Assembly (NCBI GenBank): GCA_964596775.1
Contig: CAZQVN010000022.1
Coordinates: forward strand, 1-63,131
Reading direction: 5' to 3'
Source of the DNA: CAZQVN01 sp964596775
GTDB lineage: Bacteria; Eisenbacteria; RBG-16-71-46; JABDJR01; JAWXBZ01
DNA length: 63,131 nucleotides
Position 1 is the first letter of the stretch, and every line of letters starts with the position of its first letter. Under the pieces are notes generated by a model. The model was not told the DNA's origin and did not search any database. It saw only the letters and a list, made by a program, of their open reading frames with translations. A program made the position numbers and the translations under genes. Below are positions 9,680-19,286 of the stretch, piece after piece.

Positions 9680-10016
9680 CAAAGTCCGTCACGCCGGACA
9701 CGCCCAGACGGTGGTGACACGTCGTCTCGTTGAATCCGGGTCATTCAACCCCCATTCTCCCGCCCCCCACCGAAAGTCCGAAGTCGTTTTTCCGCAACGA
9801 AATCCCGGCGGCCCCCGGAAACGGCAGGGTCTTCTCACCCACTCCCCGACTTCCCAAATGCCGGTGCACGAAAGTGTCGATCGTGCGCAACCGGGCCTGC
9901 CGATTCGGGTTGGCTCCGCCGGTCATCCGCCCTGACGAACTGGCCGGGAACTTGCAGTGATCCGGGGCATCACGTTTTCACGACAGGCAGTTCACATCTT
10001 CATAACAGGAGCGTCC
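9680..10016. other. Non-coding interval (337 bp)
   Basis: No credible gene. It holds a weak 5-bp hairpin (9684-9699) just after the flavoprotein stop and a sigma-54-like promoter at 9941-9956. Nothing else is recognisable. Confidence 0.6.
9941..9956 (+). promoter_or_regulatory. Sigma-54-like promoter upstream of lipoprotein
   Basis: TGGCCGGGAACTTGCA fits the -24/-12 pattern TGGCACG-N4-TTGCW, with GG and GC ten bases apart. The predicted start of transcription is near 9967, about 50 nt before the lipoprotein ATG at 10017. The match is by eye, and a GC-rich genome will throw up some such matches by chance. Confidence 0.45.
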
Positions 10017-10613
10017 ATGAACATCAGCGCATTGAGCGGCGTACTCGAGTCCCATGTGTCCCGGATCACGGCCGCCCTTCCGGTTGCCGTCATGGCGGTG
10101 GCCCTGTACGGCTGCGGATCCGAGCCGGGATCGCGCTCGATGCAGTTCGCCCTGCAGCCGACGGCCGCCGGCGCGATCGTCGATGAATCCACCGGCGGCG
10201 GCGGCGGCGGAGATCCGGAGGCACCGAGCGTCGGGAGCCAGGCGGGCACGATCGTCACATCGGGTGTGACGGCGACCTCCGGCGGCCGGATCGTCAGCGG
10301 CCGTCACACGTTGACGATCCCTCCCGGAGCCGTGGACACCGATGTGCAGGTCACGCTGATCGACATGACCGGCGTCCAGGGGTATCCGTGCGTGCAGATT
10401 CTTCCCGAAGGGCTCCAGTTCAAGAAGAAGGCCCAGCTGACTTCCGAGGTTTCGGACCTGCAGAGTCCGCTGTCCAGCCGGATGTACCGGGTCCACATGA
10501 TCCCTCACAACCGGGTGGTGTGGTCGCCCGCCGGAAGCAGCGTGTCGCCGGAAGGCACGGGCATCCGGGCTTCCATAAGCCTGGCCGGAATGTTCGCCAC
10601 GACGGCCCGCTGA
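10017..10613 (+). CDS. Putative lipoprotein with ZU5-like domain
   Basis: 198 residues from the ATG with GGAG ahead of it; an upstream in-frame GTG lacks a ribosome site. The N-terminus carries a hydrophobic segment ending 'ALYGC' at Cys33, an imperfect lipobox (Tyr at -2 is unusual). A low-complexity Gly-rich spacer follows. The C-terminal half, from about residue 80 ('SGGRIVSGRHTLTIPPGAV'), resembles the ZU5 fold found in bacterial surface proteins. Probably a surface lipoprotein; no function can be assigned. A hairpin lies 50 bp downstream. Confidence 0.7.
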   Translation: MNISALSGVLESHVSRITAALPVAVMAVALYGCGSEPGSRSMQFALQPTAAGAIVDESTGGGGGGDPEAPSVGSQAGTIVTSGVTATSGGRIVSGRHTLTIPPGAVDTDVQVTLIDMTGVQGYPCVQILPEGLQFKKKAQLTSEVSDLQSPLSSRMYRVHMIPHNRVVWSPAGSSVSPEGTGIRASISLAGMFATTAR

Positions 10614-10936
10614 GGGTCACGGACGGCACACCGACCTTTCCATGCACCAGTGTTCGACACGGGCCGAGGATCCCGCCGGGGCGGGGTCTTCGGCCTTTTC
10701 CTGCGGGCCGGGTACCGCCACCCGGCTGCACCTTCCTCGCATCTCTTCGCTGGCGCCCGGCCGTGGACAGGCACGGAATCCCTGTTCCCGTTCTTTTCCA
10801 TTCCCTGCTCACGCAGTAGAATGACCCCGTCCGGACGCCGGACGGACCTCTCCCCGCGGCGTCGAATTCACTTTTCACCTTACCCGGCCTGCACCGTGCG
10901 CTGGACACGGGCACGGAGCCGACGGAGGCGCGTGAC
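10614..10936. other. Non-coding interval (323 bp)
   Basis: No credible gene. It contains the terminator-like hairpin at 10664-10699 and a TAGAAT box (10817-10822) with no clear -35, which may belong to the glutamate dehydrogenase promoter. Confidence 0.55.
10664..10699 (+). terminator. Terminator-like hairpin after lipoprotein
   Basis: CCGAGGATCCCG pairs with CGGGGTCTTCGG across a short GC loop, 10 of 12 positions, followed by CCTTTTCC. It lies 50 bp past the lipoprotein stop. Confidence 0.55.
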
Positions 10937-12349
<1,413 letters not shown>

Positions 12350-12449
12350 NNNNNNNNNNNNNNNNNNNNNNNNNNNNNNNNNNNNNNNNNNNNNNNNNNN
12401 NNNNNNNNNNNNNNNNNNNNNNNNNNNNNNNNNNNNNNNNNNNNNNNNN
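12350..12449. other. Assembly gap, 100 N (artefactual)
   Basis: The flanks are the same 55 bp, so the two contigs overlap and no sequence is likely to be missing. Collapsing the repeat would restore one continuous sequence. Confidence 0.93.
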
Positions 12450-12504
12450 GGCGGCCATCGAGAAGATCGCGGCGAGCTACATGGAACTGGGGATTTTCCC
12501 GTAG
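12450..12504. repeat. 55-bp contig-end overlap, right copy
   Basis: Second copy of 12295-12349. It should not be annotated as a second dehydrogenase fragment. Confidence 0.93.
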
Positions 12505-12642
12505 GTAAGGACTTCGCGGACCGCCCGGGGAGATGTCGGGCTTTCCGGAAAGTGACACAGGGATATCCGTACATCCACTCCCCTCAGGGTTCCGGTCTCA
12601 CCCGGGATCGGAACATTTGCCGACCCTGAAAAGGAGGAACCC

Positions 12643-13362
12643 ATGTCCCGTCATCCTGCATATCTGATCGGTACGATTCTGACCCTTGGCATCTGTTTCA
12701 ACCCTTCCCAAGTCGCAGCCCAGTCCGGAAACATCGCACTCCGCGTCTGCCGTGTCCTGCACACTCCGCCGCCTGTTCTGGGCTGCAACTATGATATTTC
12801 CCAGGACTTTCCGGTGGAGACAAGCGTGCTCAGCACTCCGTCCGGCCCCTTCTTTTACGTGTTTCTCGTCGGCCTCGGATTCGGGGACGATCCAAATATC
12901 GGAGGCGATGGGATATCGACCATTGCCGGCCTGGAATGCGGCATCGACTACCCCGGGGCGTTTCTTCCGGAAGGCGGCGCGGGTCCGATCTGCGTCTTTG
13001 ACTGGGTGAATCTCGGGGACCTTCAGTTTCCGTCCAGCGGCTGGCCGGCCCCCGGCGGCGGAAACCTGATCACGTGGGCGAACTGCGGCGGCGTCGAAGT
13101 TCGCAGAAACGGCATATCGTATGCCGTCGCGGGATACTTCTACCTGGGCGCATACGCGCCGGCCCAGATCCGCGTCACTCCGCGGCCGGTGAGCGGTTCC
13201 GCCAAGCTCGCCCGCTGTCATGGCAGCGAAGTCGACCTGACCCCCCCGCACAACAACTGCGCTCTCGGCATGGCGGGCTTTCAGATGTCCGGGTTCAACG
13301 GGATCTGCGCCGTGCCCGTGCAGGAGATGACCTGGAGCGGCATCAAGTCTCTATACAGATAG
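12643..13362 (+). CDS. Secreted protein of unknown function
   Basis: 239 residues, preceded by a strong AAGGAGG. A cleavable signal peptide (about residues 1-26, ending 'QVAAQ') is followed by a Gly/Pro/Cys-rich globular sequence with about eight Cys, likely in disulfides ('LGCNYDISQ', 'GLECGIDYPG', 'ICVFDW', 'ANCGGVEV'). I do not recognise a domain. Monocistronic, with no obvious functional neighbour. Confidence 0.7.
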   Translation: MSRHPAYLIGTILTLGICFNPSQVAAQSGNIALRVCRVLHTPPPVLGCNYDISQDFPVETSVLSTPSGPFFYVFLVGLGFGDDPNIGGDGISTIAGLECGIDYPGAFLPEGGAGPICVFDWVNLGDLQFPSSGWPAPGGGNLITWANCGGVEVRRNGISYAVAGYFYLGAYAPAQIRVTPRPVSGSAKLARCHGSEVDLTPPHNNCALGMAGFQMSGFNGICAVPVQEMTWSGIKSLYR

Positions 13363-13447
13363 GGGATCCTGCCGAGCGCGGTATGCCGAAAGGGTCCGGG
13401 ACAGCCCCCGCTTTTTCCCGCCGCGTGAAATGAGATAGAGTTGCCCC

Positions 13448-13957
13448 ATGACACTCGGCAGCGTGACCGTGATCTTCCAGGCCCTGAACGACGCCGGAGT
13501 CCGCTACCTCGTGGTCGGCGGCCTCGCCGTCGTGGCTCACGGCTACGTCCGGTTGACCGCGGACATCGATCTCGTGTTCGCGATCGACGAATCCAACCTC
13601 CGAAAGGCCGTGACCGCCCTCGAATCGCTCGGCTATCGTCCGCGGGCCCCGGTTGCGTTCTCGGAGTTTCCCGATCCGGCCCGCCGCGCCGCCTGGCGGC
13701 GCGACAAGGGGATGGCCGTGTTTTCCGCGTTCAGCCCCGAGCATCCGGCCACGGAAATCGACCTGTTCCTCGAACCGCCGTTCGATTTCGACGATGTTTT
13801 CACGCGCGCCGCGCGGATGGAGTTCGTGCCGGGTCTCCCGGTCCCCATGATCGGGCTCGAGGATCTCATCTCCATGAAGGAGGCCGTCGGACGGCCCCAG
13901 GACCTCGAGGACGTACGCCGGCTCCGCGCCCTGAAGGCTCCTCCGGAGGCCCCGTGA
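13448..13957 (+). CDS. MNT/AbiEii-like nucleotidyltransferase
   Basis: 169 residues with the polymerase-beta nucleotidyltransferase signature: 'GGLAVVAHG' followed by 'RLTADIDLVF', where the two Asp bind metal. The family includes toxin or antitoxin nucleotidyltransferases that modify tRNA or partner proteins. Its stop overlaps the GTG of a 62-residue gene by 4 nt (GTGA), so the two are translationally coupled, as in toxin-antitoxin modules. No Shine-Dalgarno precedes the ATG; TAGAGT lies 6 nt upstream, which may mean a leaderless start. Which partner is toxic, if either, cannot be read from sequence. Confidence 0.8.
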   Translation: MTLGSVTVIFQALNDAGVRYLVVGGLAVVAHGYVRLTADIDLVFAIDESNLRKAVTALESLGYRPRAPVAFSEFPDPARRAAWRRDKGMAVFSAFSPEHPATEIDLFLEPPFDFDDVFTRAARMEFVPGLPVPMIGLEDLISMKEAVGRPQDLEDVRRLRALKAPPEAP

Positions 13958-14142
13958 CCGGCGAAGGAAATCCGCTGGACGAACGGGTCTGGGAAGTCGG
14001 CTGGGAGGGTCACGAACTGGCCCAGATGAAACGCATGGCCGGCCTGACGCTCCGCCAGAAGATCGAGTGGCTCGAAGACGCGCAGCGGCTCGTGGAGCGG
14101 ATACGCAGCGCCGGCCCCCCGAGCGACGACGCATTGCCTTGA
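13954..14142 (+). CDS. Small partner of the nucleotidyltransferase
   Basis: 62 residues from GTG, overlapping the previous stop (GTGA). The sequence is charged and helical, with 'WEVGWEGHE' and 'LTLRQKIEWLEDAQ'. Small proteins with this Trp-containing pattern often sit beside MNT/AbiEii-like nucleotidyltransferases, from memory of such loci, so a partner or antitoxin role is plausible. Its own stop overlaps the TTG start of the next gene by 4 nt. Confidence 0.65.
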   Translation: MTGEGNPLDERVWEVGWEGHELAQMKRMAGLTLRQKIEWLEDAQRLVERIRSAGPPSDDALP

Positions 14143-16430
14143 AGCCGCTCCTCCGCCGCCTCGCCGACCCCCGGGTCCTCGGCGCCCTCTTCCTCCTCGC
14201 CGTGCTTCCCCTCGTTCTCGCGCACCAGTTCGGCCGCTACGACATGGAAACGGACTTCTTCGCGGAGTATGCCCCCTACGCGGACCGGATCCGCCGCGGC
14301 GACCTCCCCGAGGCGTTCTCCTGGAAGGGACCCGGGTACCACATCCTGCTGGCACTCACCGGCCTGGTGATCCGCGACCTGTTCACGGCCGGCAAGCTGA
14401 TCTCCCTCGTGTCCGGCGCATTCTTCGTCGGCCTCACGGCGCACGCGGCGCGGCGGGCCGGGGGCGTGTCCGCCGGAGTTCTCGCGGCCCTGTTCACGGC
14501 CGTCCAGCCGCTCGTACTGCTCCTCTCCTGGTCGGTCGGCACGGACATGGTGTTCGCGGCGCTGGCGCTCGGCGCGCTGGTGCTGCTCGTTCCCGCCGAA
14601 GGCGCGCTCTCCCGGCGCCGCCTTGCCGCCGCGGGGCTGGTCGCGGGGTGGGCGTTCCTGACCCGGCCGAACGGAATCTTCCTCGTGCCGGCCGGGCTCG
14701 GCGTCCTGGTCCTTTCCGGAGCGCACACCCGGCGGGCGCTGGCGGCGGGCGGCGCCGCGTTCACCGCCCTATTCCTCGCGCCGACCGGGGCCTGGTTTCT
14801 CGTCCACCGCGCCCTCCACGGAGCGTGGCCGACAAGCCTCAACTACCGGAACCTGGCCGCGGCCGCGTTTCCCGACATCACGAGCATCGCTCCCGACGTG
14901 TACCGCCGGACGTTCGAAACGGAATTCACCGGCATGGGCGATGTGCTCCGGCAGAAGGGAGGCGCGATCCTCCTCGGCGCCCTGAAGAACATCCCGGACT
15001 ACGCGCTGAAGAATGCCGACCTCCTCTGGGGGCCGGCGATCACGCTGCTCATGCTCGCGGGGATCGTGGTCCTCCGCGGGCGCAGGGCGCGCGAAGCGTG
15101 GATGCTTCCGGCCGCGGGTCTCCTCTGCTTCCTGTCGCTCGTGCCCCTCTACTACGAGGCGCGCTTCGGCCTGTTTCTTTCGGCGCCAGCCGCGTTCCTC
15201 GCCGCCGGCAGCCTCGTCGATTTCCGGACCGGAGCCTGGCGGTCGCCGTTCGGAAAGGACGGCCAGGTGATCCTCGCGGCGGCGGCGATCGGCGCCGCGA
15301 TCTGGACGGGCTCCATCTCCATCGAAAGAACGCACGTCCAGCTCGGCATCGAACGGGGCAACGCCCCGCTCGTCACCGCCGCGGCGATCCTCCGCAGCCG
15401 CACGGACATCGCCGGGAGCGTGGCGGCGCGGAAGCCGCACCTGGCCTGGTACGCCGGCCGCAGGTACTCCGGCATACCGGCGGCGCCGCTGACCGCGCTC
15501 CCGGATACCCTGCGCGCCCGCGGCGTCGGTTTTCTCTTCTACAGCATCATCGAGGCGGAGATGCTCCCCGAGTACTACCCCCTGACGACGGCGGCCGGCA
15601 TCCCGCCGGGTCTCCGCCCGATCCATGTCCGCGAGGAGATCCCGTTCTGCGTCCTCTACGAGGTGATGCCGGAGAACGCCGCGGCGCCGTTGTCCCCCGA
15701 GACGGCGGCCCGCTACGAGCGCCTCGGCCGGAACCTCGAGCGGTTCGGCGTGACCGCGCGCGCCGGCGAGCGCCTGTCGATGGACCAGTACCACCGGGCC
15801 GTGTTCCTGATGTCGAAGGGGCAGTACGCGGAAGCGCTGCCGATGCTCGAAACGCTCGTCCGGCAGCTTCCCGACTTTCCGGAGGGGAACATGTACCTGG
15901 GACACGCGCTCGTGGAAACGGGGCGGTTCGAGGAAGGGCTGGCGCTCCTCGACAAGGTCGCCGCCACCGGGCTCGTCACCCGGGAGATCCGGCTCAACCG
16001 GGGCCGGGCGCTGACCGCGCTCGGCCGCAGCGCGGAGGCCGAGGCGGAGTTCCGGAAGGTGCTCCAGGACACGCCCGGCGACGCCAAGGCGCTGTTCCAT
16101 CTCGGCTACATCGCCACGCAGGGAAACCGCGCCGCCGCGGCGGAGTCGCTGTTCCACGCCGCGGCCCGGAACGGCTACGCGATCGACACGATCTTCCGCA
16201 CGAACATGGGGCAGATGAAGCTCCAGCTCGGCAAGTTCGCCGAGGCGGACACGCTGCTCGCCGAGGGGGTCCGCCGGGACCCCGGAAGCGCCTCCCTCTG
16301 GCTGCTGTACGGTTATGCCCTGATCCAGCTGGATCGCCCCGAGGAGGCCCGCCGCGCCTGGGAACGGGTTCTCGAAATCGACCCGGCCAACGCCTACGCC
16401 CGCGACTATCTCGGAAAACTGGGCGGCTGA
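14139..16430 (+). CDS. GT39-like mannosyltransferase fused to TPR repeats
   Basis: 763 residues from TTG, chosen because TTGA overlaps the previous stop and the first helix begins at once. The N-terminal 400 residues hold many membrane helices and the early acidic motif of PMT/ArnT-like GT-C enzymes ('DMETDFFAEYAPYADRI'), then 'KGPGYHILLAL'. These use polyprenyl-phosphate sugars on the outer face of the inner membrane. From about residue 555 five or six TPR units follow. The acceptor is unknown. Two more GT39-type genes lie in the window (51548-53359, 59461-61206); the former also ends in TPRs. Coupling to a nucleotidyltransferase pair is odd. Confidence 0.8.
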   Translation: MKPLLRRLADPRVLGALFLLAVLPLVLAHQFGRYDMETDFFAEYAPYADRIRRGDLPEAFSWKGPGYHILLALTGLVIRDLFTAGKLISLVSGAFFVGLTAHAARRAGGVSAGVLAALFTAVQPLVLLLSWSVGTDMVFAALALGALVLLVPAEGALSRRRLAAAGLVAGWAFLTRPNGIFLVPAGLGVLVLSGAHTRRALAAGGAAFTALFLAPTGAWFLVHRALHGAWPTSLNYRNLAAAAFPDITSIAPDVYRRTFETEFTGMGDVLRQKGGAILLGALKNIPDYALKNADLLWGPAITLLMLAGIVVLRGRRAREAWMLPAAGLLCFLSLVPLYYEARFGLFLSAPAAFLAAGSLVDFRTGAWRSPFGKDGQVILAAAAIGAAIWTGSISIERTHVQLGIERGNAPLVTAAAILRSRTDIAGSVAARKPHLAWYAGRRYSGIPAAPLTALPDTLRARGVGFLFYSIIEAEMLPEYYPLTTAAGIPPGLRPIHVREEIPFCVLYEVMPENAAAPLSPETAARYERLGRNLERFGVTARAGERLSMDQYHRAVFLMSKGQYAEALPMLETLVRQLPDFPEGNMYLGHALVETGRFEEGLALLDKVAATGLVTREIRLNRGRALTALGRSAEAEAEFRKVLQDTPGDAKALFHLGYIATQGNRAAAAESLFHAAARNGYAIDTIFRTNMGQMKLQLGKFAEADTLLAEGVRRDPGSASLWLLYGYALIQLDRPEEARRAWERVLEIDPANAYARDYLGKLGG

Positions 16431-16446
16431 TCCGCGACCCGTCCGC

Positions 16447-16452
16447 TATACT
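16447..16452 (+). promoter_or_regulatory. Possible -10 box of the M1 peptidase
   Basis: TATACT, 5 of 6 to consensus, 78 bp before the ATG at 16530. No matching -35 hexamer is seen, so support is weak. Confidence 0.25.
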
Positions 16453-16529
16453 TCCTGCGTCGCCGGACCTTCACGACGGCATCGCCGATCCGCGCTGTCT
16501 GCCGTCCTCACCAGCCACGGGAGTTTCCG

Positions 16530-19286
16530 ATGCACCGGCCGTCCCGATTTCGCCTGCTCGTTCTGTCCGCCCTGCTCCTGTCCTCTGCCGCGCAATTCGC
16601 GACCCCGCGCGGCGCGGCCGCGAAACCGGTGTACTTTCCCCCTTCCGAGAGCGGCTGGCCCGGCGCGATCCGCGACGAGATGGACGTGGCGCCCTACCTG
16701 GCGTTTCACAAGGCGCAGGCGTTCGGCCGGGCCCGGGCTGCGGCCACCGTGCCCACGCCGAACCAGCTCGCGTACGACGCGCGCTTCTACGACATCGACG
16801 TCACGCTGACCCCCTCCACGTCCACGGTCAGCGGGATCGTCGGCATGCGGGCGGAGGTCGTGAACGGCCCGCTGTTGCAGCTCGACCTCGACCTGAAGGC
16901 GAACATCATCGTGGACGCGGTCGAGGCGAACGGACTTCCGACCACGTTCAGCCGCGCCGGCGACGTTCTCACCGTGAACCTCGAACGCCCCTACCTGAAC
17001 GGCGAGCAGCCCCTCGTTTCGGTGATCTACCACGGCACTCCGACCGGCGGCTACTTCGGGTTCAGTACGTCCGGCGGCCAGCCGCTGATCTGGAGCCTGT
17101 CCGAGCCGTTCGGGGCGCGGACCTGGTGGCCGTGCAAGGACTACCCCGACGACAAGGCCGACTCGGTGGACATCCGGATCACCGTGCCCGCCGGACTCAG
17201 GACGGCGTCGAACGGCACGCGCGTGCTCGACACCGACAACGGATCCGTCGCCGTCACTCAGTGGGAGGAACGGTATCCGATCGCCACCTACCTCGTTTCG
17301 CTGGCCTCGCACCCGTACACGACCTACTCGGACTGGTACCACCACGCTCCGGGCGATTCCATGGAGATCCAGTTCTACGTCGTGCCGGCGAGCGCCGCGG
17401 CGGCGGCGCCCGAGAACGCGAAGGTCACGACGATGCTCGCCGCGTTCAAGCCGCTGTTCGGCGAGTACCCGTTCCTGAACGAAAAGTACGGTCACGCCGA
17501 GTTCCCGTTCGGCGGCGGCATGGAGCACCAGACCTGCTCGAGCCTCGGCGTGTACATCGAATTCGTGACGGCGCACGAACTCGCCCACCAGTGGTGGGGG
17601 GACATGATCACCTGCGCCACGTTCCATCACATCTGGCTGAACGAGGGGTTCGCCACGTACTCGGAAGCGCTGTGGGCGGAAACCCAGGGGGGCGCCGCCG
17701 CGTACCTTGCCGACATCAACCAGAACAGGTTCTTCGGCGCCGGGTCGGTTTACGTGCCGGACGTCAACGACGAGGCGCGGATCTTCAGCTTCAACCTGAC
17801 CTACAACAAGGCGTCGTGGGTCCTGCACATGCTCCGCCATGTGCTCGGCGATTCCGTCTTCTTCGCGTCGCTCGCCGAGTACCGCAACCAGTACGCGTAC
17901 CGGTCGGCCACGACCGAGAACTTCCGCGACGTCTGCGAACAGGTGTCCGGAAAGGAGCTCGACGCGTTCTTCCAGCAGTGGATCTACGGCGAGTATTACC
18001 CGGCCTACCGCTACACGTGGACGTCGACGCCGGCCGGCGGCGGCGGCCACGACGTGACGCTGACGCTCGAGCAGTCGCAGACCTGGCAGCTGTTCACGAT
18101 GCCGGTGGATGTGACCGTCACCACCACGGCCGGTCCGGTCACGTTCGTCGTCCAGGACTCGCTGGCTTCGCAGCAGTTCGTCCTGCACGTGAACGACCCG
18201 CCCACCGACGTGGAGATCGACCGGGACGGCTGGATCCTCAAGACGGTCGAAAACCCGGTGACGGACCCGCAGCTGGACCGCGCGGTCCTGCTGGTCAACG
18301 GCGTCGACTGGGCCAACTACGGCACGGAGATCACTTCGGCGTACGAGGACAGGGCCTTCTGGGGAAACTACTCCATCGACTTCTGGGATGTCTTTCCGGC
18401 GCCCGGCGGGGGCTACCCGTCCACCGTGCCGGCTCCGCTCGGCCACGGGGCCGTGCCCGCCTCGGTGATCGGGCATTACCGGAACGTCATATGGCTCGGC
18501 AACAATTTTTCCGGCGACCTGTCCGCGTGGCAGCAGAGCCCGATCCTCTCCTATCTCGAAGCGGGGGGGAACGTTCTCCTCATGACCCGGCAGGGGGATC
18601 AGTTCGTGTCGTCGGCGCTCAAGGACTACCTGGGCATCCACTGGACGAACACGAACGTCACGCTGAACGACTGCGTGGCGGCGGTGGCCGGCCTCACCGA
18701 CATGACGAACATCGGAGCGCAGACGCTCTGCGCGGTTTTCGACACGGTGCGCACCCACGCCGACAGCGACCTCCTGTACAGGGTCGTGTCCGGCTTCAGC
18801 CCGCAGCGCGGCATCGGCGTGCTCCGCCGTCCGGCGGGCGGCGGCACGCACCGCGGCAACGGCGGCCGGTTCCTTTTCCTCTCCGGCCGGCCGTACCGGA
18901 GGAACCACGCCCAGCTCGCGGCCAACGTGGAATACATGCTCGAGCACCATTTCTTCGAGACGATCGACGCTTCGGGCGCGGGCGGCGGACTCACCTCCGC
19001 ACGACCGCCGGCGCTCCGCTTCGACCCGCCGTTCCCCAACCCGACGCGGGCGGGGGTCACGCTGCGGTTTGCGCTGCCGGTGGCCGGGTCACCGGAGATC
19101 GACGTGTTCGATACCCTGGGCCGCCGGGTGCGGGCGCTCTCGCCGGGGCCTCTCGACGCCGGAGCGCACGAGATCACCTGGCCCGGATTCGACGACGGCG
19201 GAGGGAAGGCGGCGGCCGGGGTGTACTGGGCGCGGGTGCGGGCGGCGGGGCAGAGCCTGACGCGGAAAGTGATCGTGACCGACTAG
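16530..19286 (+). CDS. Secreted M1-family zinc aminopeptidase with sorting domain
   Basis: 918 residues, GGGAG before the ATG, signal peptide (about 1-32, ending 'GAAA'). The M1 core has the exopeptidase loop 'GGGMEHQT', zinc site HELAH at 349-353 and the third ligand Glu372 ('NEGFATY'). Beyond the catalytic and C-terminal domains is a large insert of unknown fold (about 590-800). The last 90 residues ('FPNPTRAGVTLRF' through 'DTLGRRVRAL' to 'KVIVTD') form a FlgD-like/type-A sorting domain, as in surface-exported proteins of the FCB group. It should release N-terminal residues from peptides outside the cell. The stop shares CTAG with the convergent gene. Confidence 0.9.
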   Translation: MHRPSRFRLLVLSALLLSSAAQFATPRGAAAKPVYFPPSESGWPGAIRDEMDVAPYLAFHKAQAFGRARAAATVPTPNQLAYDARFYDIDVTLTPSTSTVSGIVGMRAEVVNGPLLQLDLDLKANIIVDAVEANGLPTTFSRAGDVLTVNLERPYLNGEQPLVSVIYHGTPTGGYFGFSTSGGQPLIWSLSEPFGARTWWPCKDYPDDKADSVDIRITVPAGLRTASNGTRVLDTDNGSVAVTQWEERYPIATYLVSLASHPYTTYSDWYHHAPGDSMEIQFYVVPASAAAAAPENAKVTTMLAAFKPLFGEYPFLNEKYGHAEFPFGGGMEHQTCSSLGVYIEFVTAHELAHQWWGDMITCATFHHIWLNEGFATYSEALWAETQGGAAAYLADINQNRFFGAGSVYVPDVNDEARIFSFNLTYNKASWVLHMLRHVLGDSVFFASLAEYRNQYAYRSATTENFRDVCEQVSGKELDAFFQQWIYGEYYPAYRYTWTSTPAGGGGHDVTLTLEQSQTWQLFTMPVDVTVTTTAGPVTFVVQDSLASQQFVLHVNDPPTDVEIDRDGWILKTVENPVTDPQLDRAVLLVNGVDWANYGTEITSAYEDRAFWGNYSIDFWDVFPAPGGGYPSTVPAPLGHGAVPASVIGHYRNVIWLGNNFSGDLSAWQQSPILSYLEAGGNVLLMTRQGDQFVSSALKDYLGIHWTNTNVTLNDCVAAVAGLTDMTNIGAQTLCAVFDTVRTHADSDLLYRVVSGFSPQRGIGVLRRPAGGGTHRGNGGRFLFLSGRPYRRNHAQLAANVEYMLEHHFFETIDASGAGGGLTSARPPALRFDPPFPNPTRAGVTLRFALPVAGSPEIDVFDTLGRRVRALSPGPLDAGAHEITWPGFDDGGGKAAAGVYWARVRAAGQSLTRKVIVTD

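Noticed and set aside
5900..9682. A 1,260-codon open frame on the minus strand opposite the flavoprotein
   Set aside because: Mirror frame of a GC-rich gene: His/Arg/Gly-rich with no domain, while the plus strand has full cofactor motifs.
12450..12504. Second partial copy of glutamate dehydrogenase
   Set aside because: Exactly 55 bp, identical, at the gap edge: an assembly overlap, not a gene duplication.
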